The notes under the pieces are model-generated. The model was not told the DNA's origin. It made no database searches and was given only the letters and a program-made list of their open reading frames with translations. This document shows positions 62,731 to 64,000 of a stretch of DNA of 64,000 nt, in pieces. Numbering within the stretch: position 1 is the stretch's first letter; each line of letters begins with the position of its first letter. Source of the DNA: an uncultured Prevotellaceae bacterium. GTDB lineage: Bacteria > Bacteroidota > Bacteroidia > Bacteroidales > Bacteroidaceae. The DNA lies in the NCBI GenBank assembly GCA_900319225.1, contig ONNV01000010.1, positions 62,001 to 126,000 on the forward strand, written 5' to 3'. The translations under genes and the position numbers were made by a program.

Positions 62731-64000
62731 CTATTCGTTACGGACTGAAAATATGCTCTTTCCGGTCTCACGCTTGAATGTCTTGCTCATGTCATCAACG
62801 CTGGAGAAACCGGTATCGGATGCTATCTCCTCAGGCTCCAGGTCAGTGTTCTTAAGCTTATCCTGGACCATGGCTACCCTTATCCTGAGCAGATAATGGG
62901 AAAGGTTAGTATCAAGCAGTCCCTGCATCTTGCGCAGTATGACAGCCTGGCTTATACCCATCTTCTCACTTATTATCCTGTCTGTCAGTTTGCGGTTGGA
63001 TATGTTTGCGTCAATGAATTCGTTGAGTGAACGTACAAACTCCTCATCAGTGAGGCTGAACGTCTGGTCCGGACTCATCTTGCTGAAATAGCCGTAGTTG
63101 TACTGACGCTTTATCTCAAACCGGCCTCCCAACTGGCTCATGATCATGGCAGACATCTGCTTGTTGTCATATGGTTTGACAATAAAGGCATCGGCGCCCA
63201 TCTTGTATCCCATACCCTTGTTCCTCTTGTCAGCCCTGGATGTAAGCAGTATGACTGGGATATGACTTATGTCAAGAGTACTCTTGATGGTCCGGCAGAG
63301 TTCAAAACCGTCCATCTTGGGCATATCGGCATTACTTATTATCAGGTCAACCCTTGTATCCCTGAGCTTGCTAAGTGCGTCAATACCGTCTGTAGCCGTA
63401 ATGATAAGCCTGAACTGGCTCTTGAACTGATCCATGAATGATTCCAGCTCGCTCTCTTTACCGCCCGCATAGAGAATGGTCATCTCAGTGGCGTCAAAAT
63501 CCTGTGCCATTCCTTCCTGGGTGTCTGACTGGTTGAGAGACTCTGTTGATACATTCGGCTGTGTATCCGTGGGGGTGTTATCCTGTTTTACGGGAGCGCC
63601 GTTCTTGCCTATCACGGGCGGGAACTCCATATAGAAAGTAGAGCCCACACCGTCCTCATTGTTATAGGCCGACATGTTACCGCTTATAAGACTGAGCTGG
63701 AGCCTTGCATAGGGCAGTCCCAGTCCGTATCCGGGTATGGAGCTGTTCTCATTCTCGCGGTAATAGCGTTTGAACAGGTTCTCCGGATCACTTGAGAATC
63801 CGCGTCCCTGGTCCTTTACCGATACGCGAATCATATCACCCACCCTGGATGTGCTGACTGTTATGGTGGTACCCGTAGGACTGTATTTGATGGCGTTGTT
63901 CACCATGTTGGAGAGTCCGGTCTCAATGATTCTCTTGTCAATCGATACGTTGCCTATGGAGTTGTCCATGATGAACCTCAGGCTGAATCCCTTTCCGTAG
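62731..64000 (-). CDS. Hybrid two-component system protein with degenerate receiver (partial, runs off window)
   Basis: The C-terminal 422 residues are present and the frame stays open to base 64000. The HATPase domain looks functional (LSNMVNNAIKYSPTG, KDQGRGF, YGLGLPYARL). The receiver is not: the acidic pair is replaced (ILYAGGKES where the neighbour has LLIVDDQDD), and the phospho-acceptor aspartate is Asn in LIISNADMPKMDG, codon at 63331-63333. The lysine (KPYD) and Thr/Ser (LLTSRAD) are kept. The AraC-type HTH follows, but its last helix motif is diverged (GKSIFSVRNE against GMTPSQFKDS in the neighbour). Probably a tandem duplicate of the 58685 gene. Confidence 0.92.
   Translation of the reverse strand, partial: YGKGFSLRFIMDNSIGNVSIDKRIIETGLSNMVNNAIKYSPTGTTITVSTSRVGDMIRVSVKDQGRGFSSDPENLFKRYYRENENSSIPGYGLGLPYARLQLSLISGNMSAYNNEDGVGSTFYMEFPPVIGKNGAPVKQDNTPTDTQPNVSTESLNQSDTQEGMAQDFDATEMTILYAGGKESELESFMDQFKSQFRLIITATDGIDALSKLRDTRVDLIISNADMPKMDGFELCRTIKSTLDISHIPVILLTSRADKRNKGMGYKMGADAFIVKPYDNKQMSAMIMSQLGGRFEIKRQYNYGYFSKMSPDQTFSLTDEEFVRSLNEFIDANISNRKLTDRIISEKMGISQAVILRKMQGLLDTNLSHYLLRIRVAMVQDKLKNTDLEPEEIASDTGFSSVDDMSKTFKRETGKSIFSVRNE

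Overview
This is a gene-dense stretch of a Bacteroidales chromosome. The evidence is the TAnnTTTG type of -7 promoter box upstream of many genes, two adjacent hybrid two-component systems (sensor kinase, receiver and AraC domain in one protein), a three-gene quinol:fumarate reductase operon, and type IX secretion (T9SS) components of the PorZ and PorG families. Presence of T9SS fits a Prevotella/Paraprevotella-like lineage better than Bacteroides proper, but the genus cannot be fixed from the sequence.

Layout. 1-7.2 kb: the start of mutS, a glutamate symporter, a PreA-type dihydropyrimidine dehydrogenase, a large secreted protein, and a HEAT-like/GNAT pair. 7.2-9.1 kb: a six-unit array of inverted repeats, a small lipoprotein/DUF3795 pair, and the first copy of a structured element. 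9.1-14.9 kb: leuS-rdgB-porZ. 14.9-15.3 kb: a 435-base AT-rich gene-free segment with an array of DnaA-box-like nonamers. 15.3-25.4 kb: housekeeping genes (TrmH-family methyltransferase, polA, a polyprenyl synthase, deoC, dtd, uvrC, apt, mnmG). A perfect 16-base parS centromere site lies between apt and mnmG. 25.4-25.8 kb: the second structured element, inside a long perfect inverted repeat. 25.8-31.7 kb: transporters, a beta-propeller lipoprotein, a double PAP2 protein and a rhodanese-metallohydrolase fusion. 31.7-36.8 kb: frdCAB/sdhCAB and a second double PAP2 protein. 36.8-44.2 kb: cobalamin adenosyltransferase, a methyltransferase, DUF3108, tRNA-Leu(UAA) with a long structured upstream region, a carboxylesterase, and the pyrE-SRPBCC-argH-lipoprotein operon. 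44.3-52.4 kb: an envelope-biogenesis operon (DUF6242 lipoprotein, PorG, uppS, bamA, three OmpH/Skp chaperones, murI). 52.4-58.7 kb: a LolC/E-type permease, rbfA, an O-methyltransferase, a XerD-type recombinase, a strongly codon-biased TPR lipoprotein, dprA. 58.7-64 kb: two consecutive hybrid two-component genes, the second running off the window.

Themes. The parS site, the AT-rich box array and a change in G/C strand bias around 15 kb together suggest that the window spans or lies next to the replication origin; this is inference. Envelope building is the other main theme: BamA, its Skp-like chaperones, undecaprenyl diphosphate synthase, glutamate racemase, the LolC/E permease, and PorZ and PorG. 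The fumarate reductase and the adenosylcobalamin-making enzyme fit a succinate/propionate-producing anaerobe.

The most novel material is non-coding. Two copies of a structured element (8808-9049 and 25475-25683) share conserved loops while their stems differ in sequence but remain complementary. There is also a twin-hairpin leader upstream of tRNA-Leu and an 83-base repeat array. In the second hybrid two-component protein the receiver domain has lost its phospho-acceptor aspartate.
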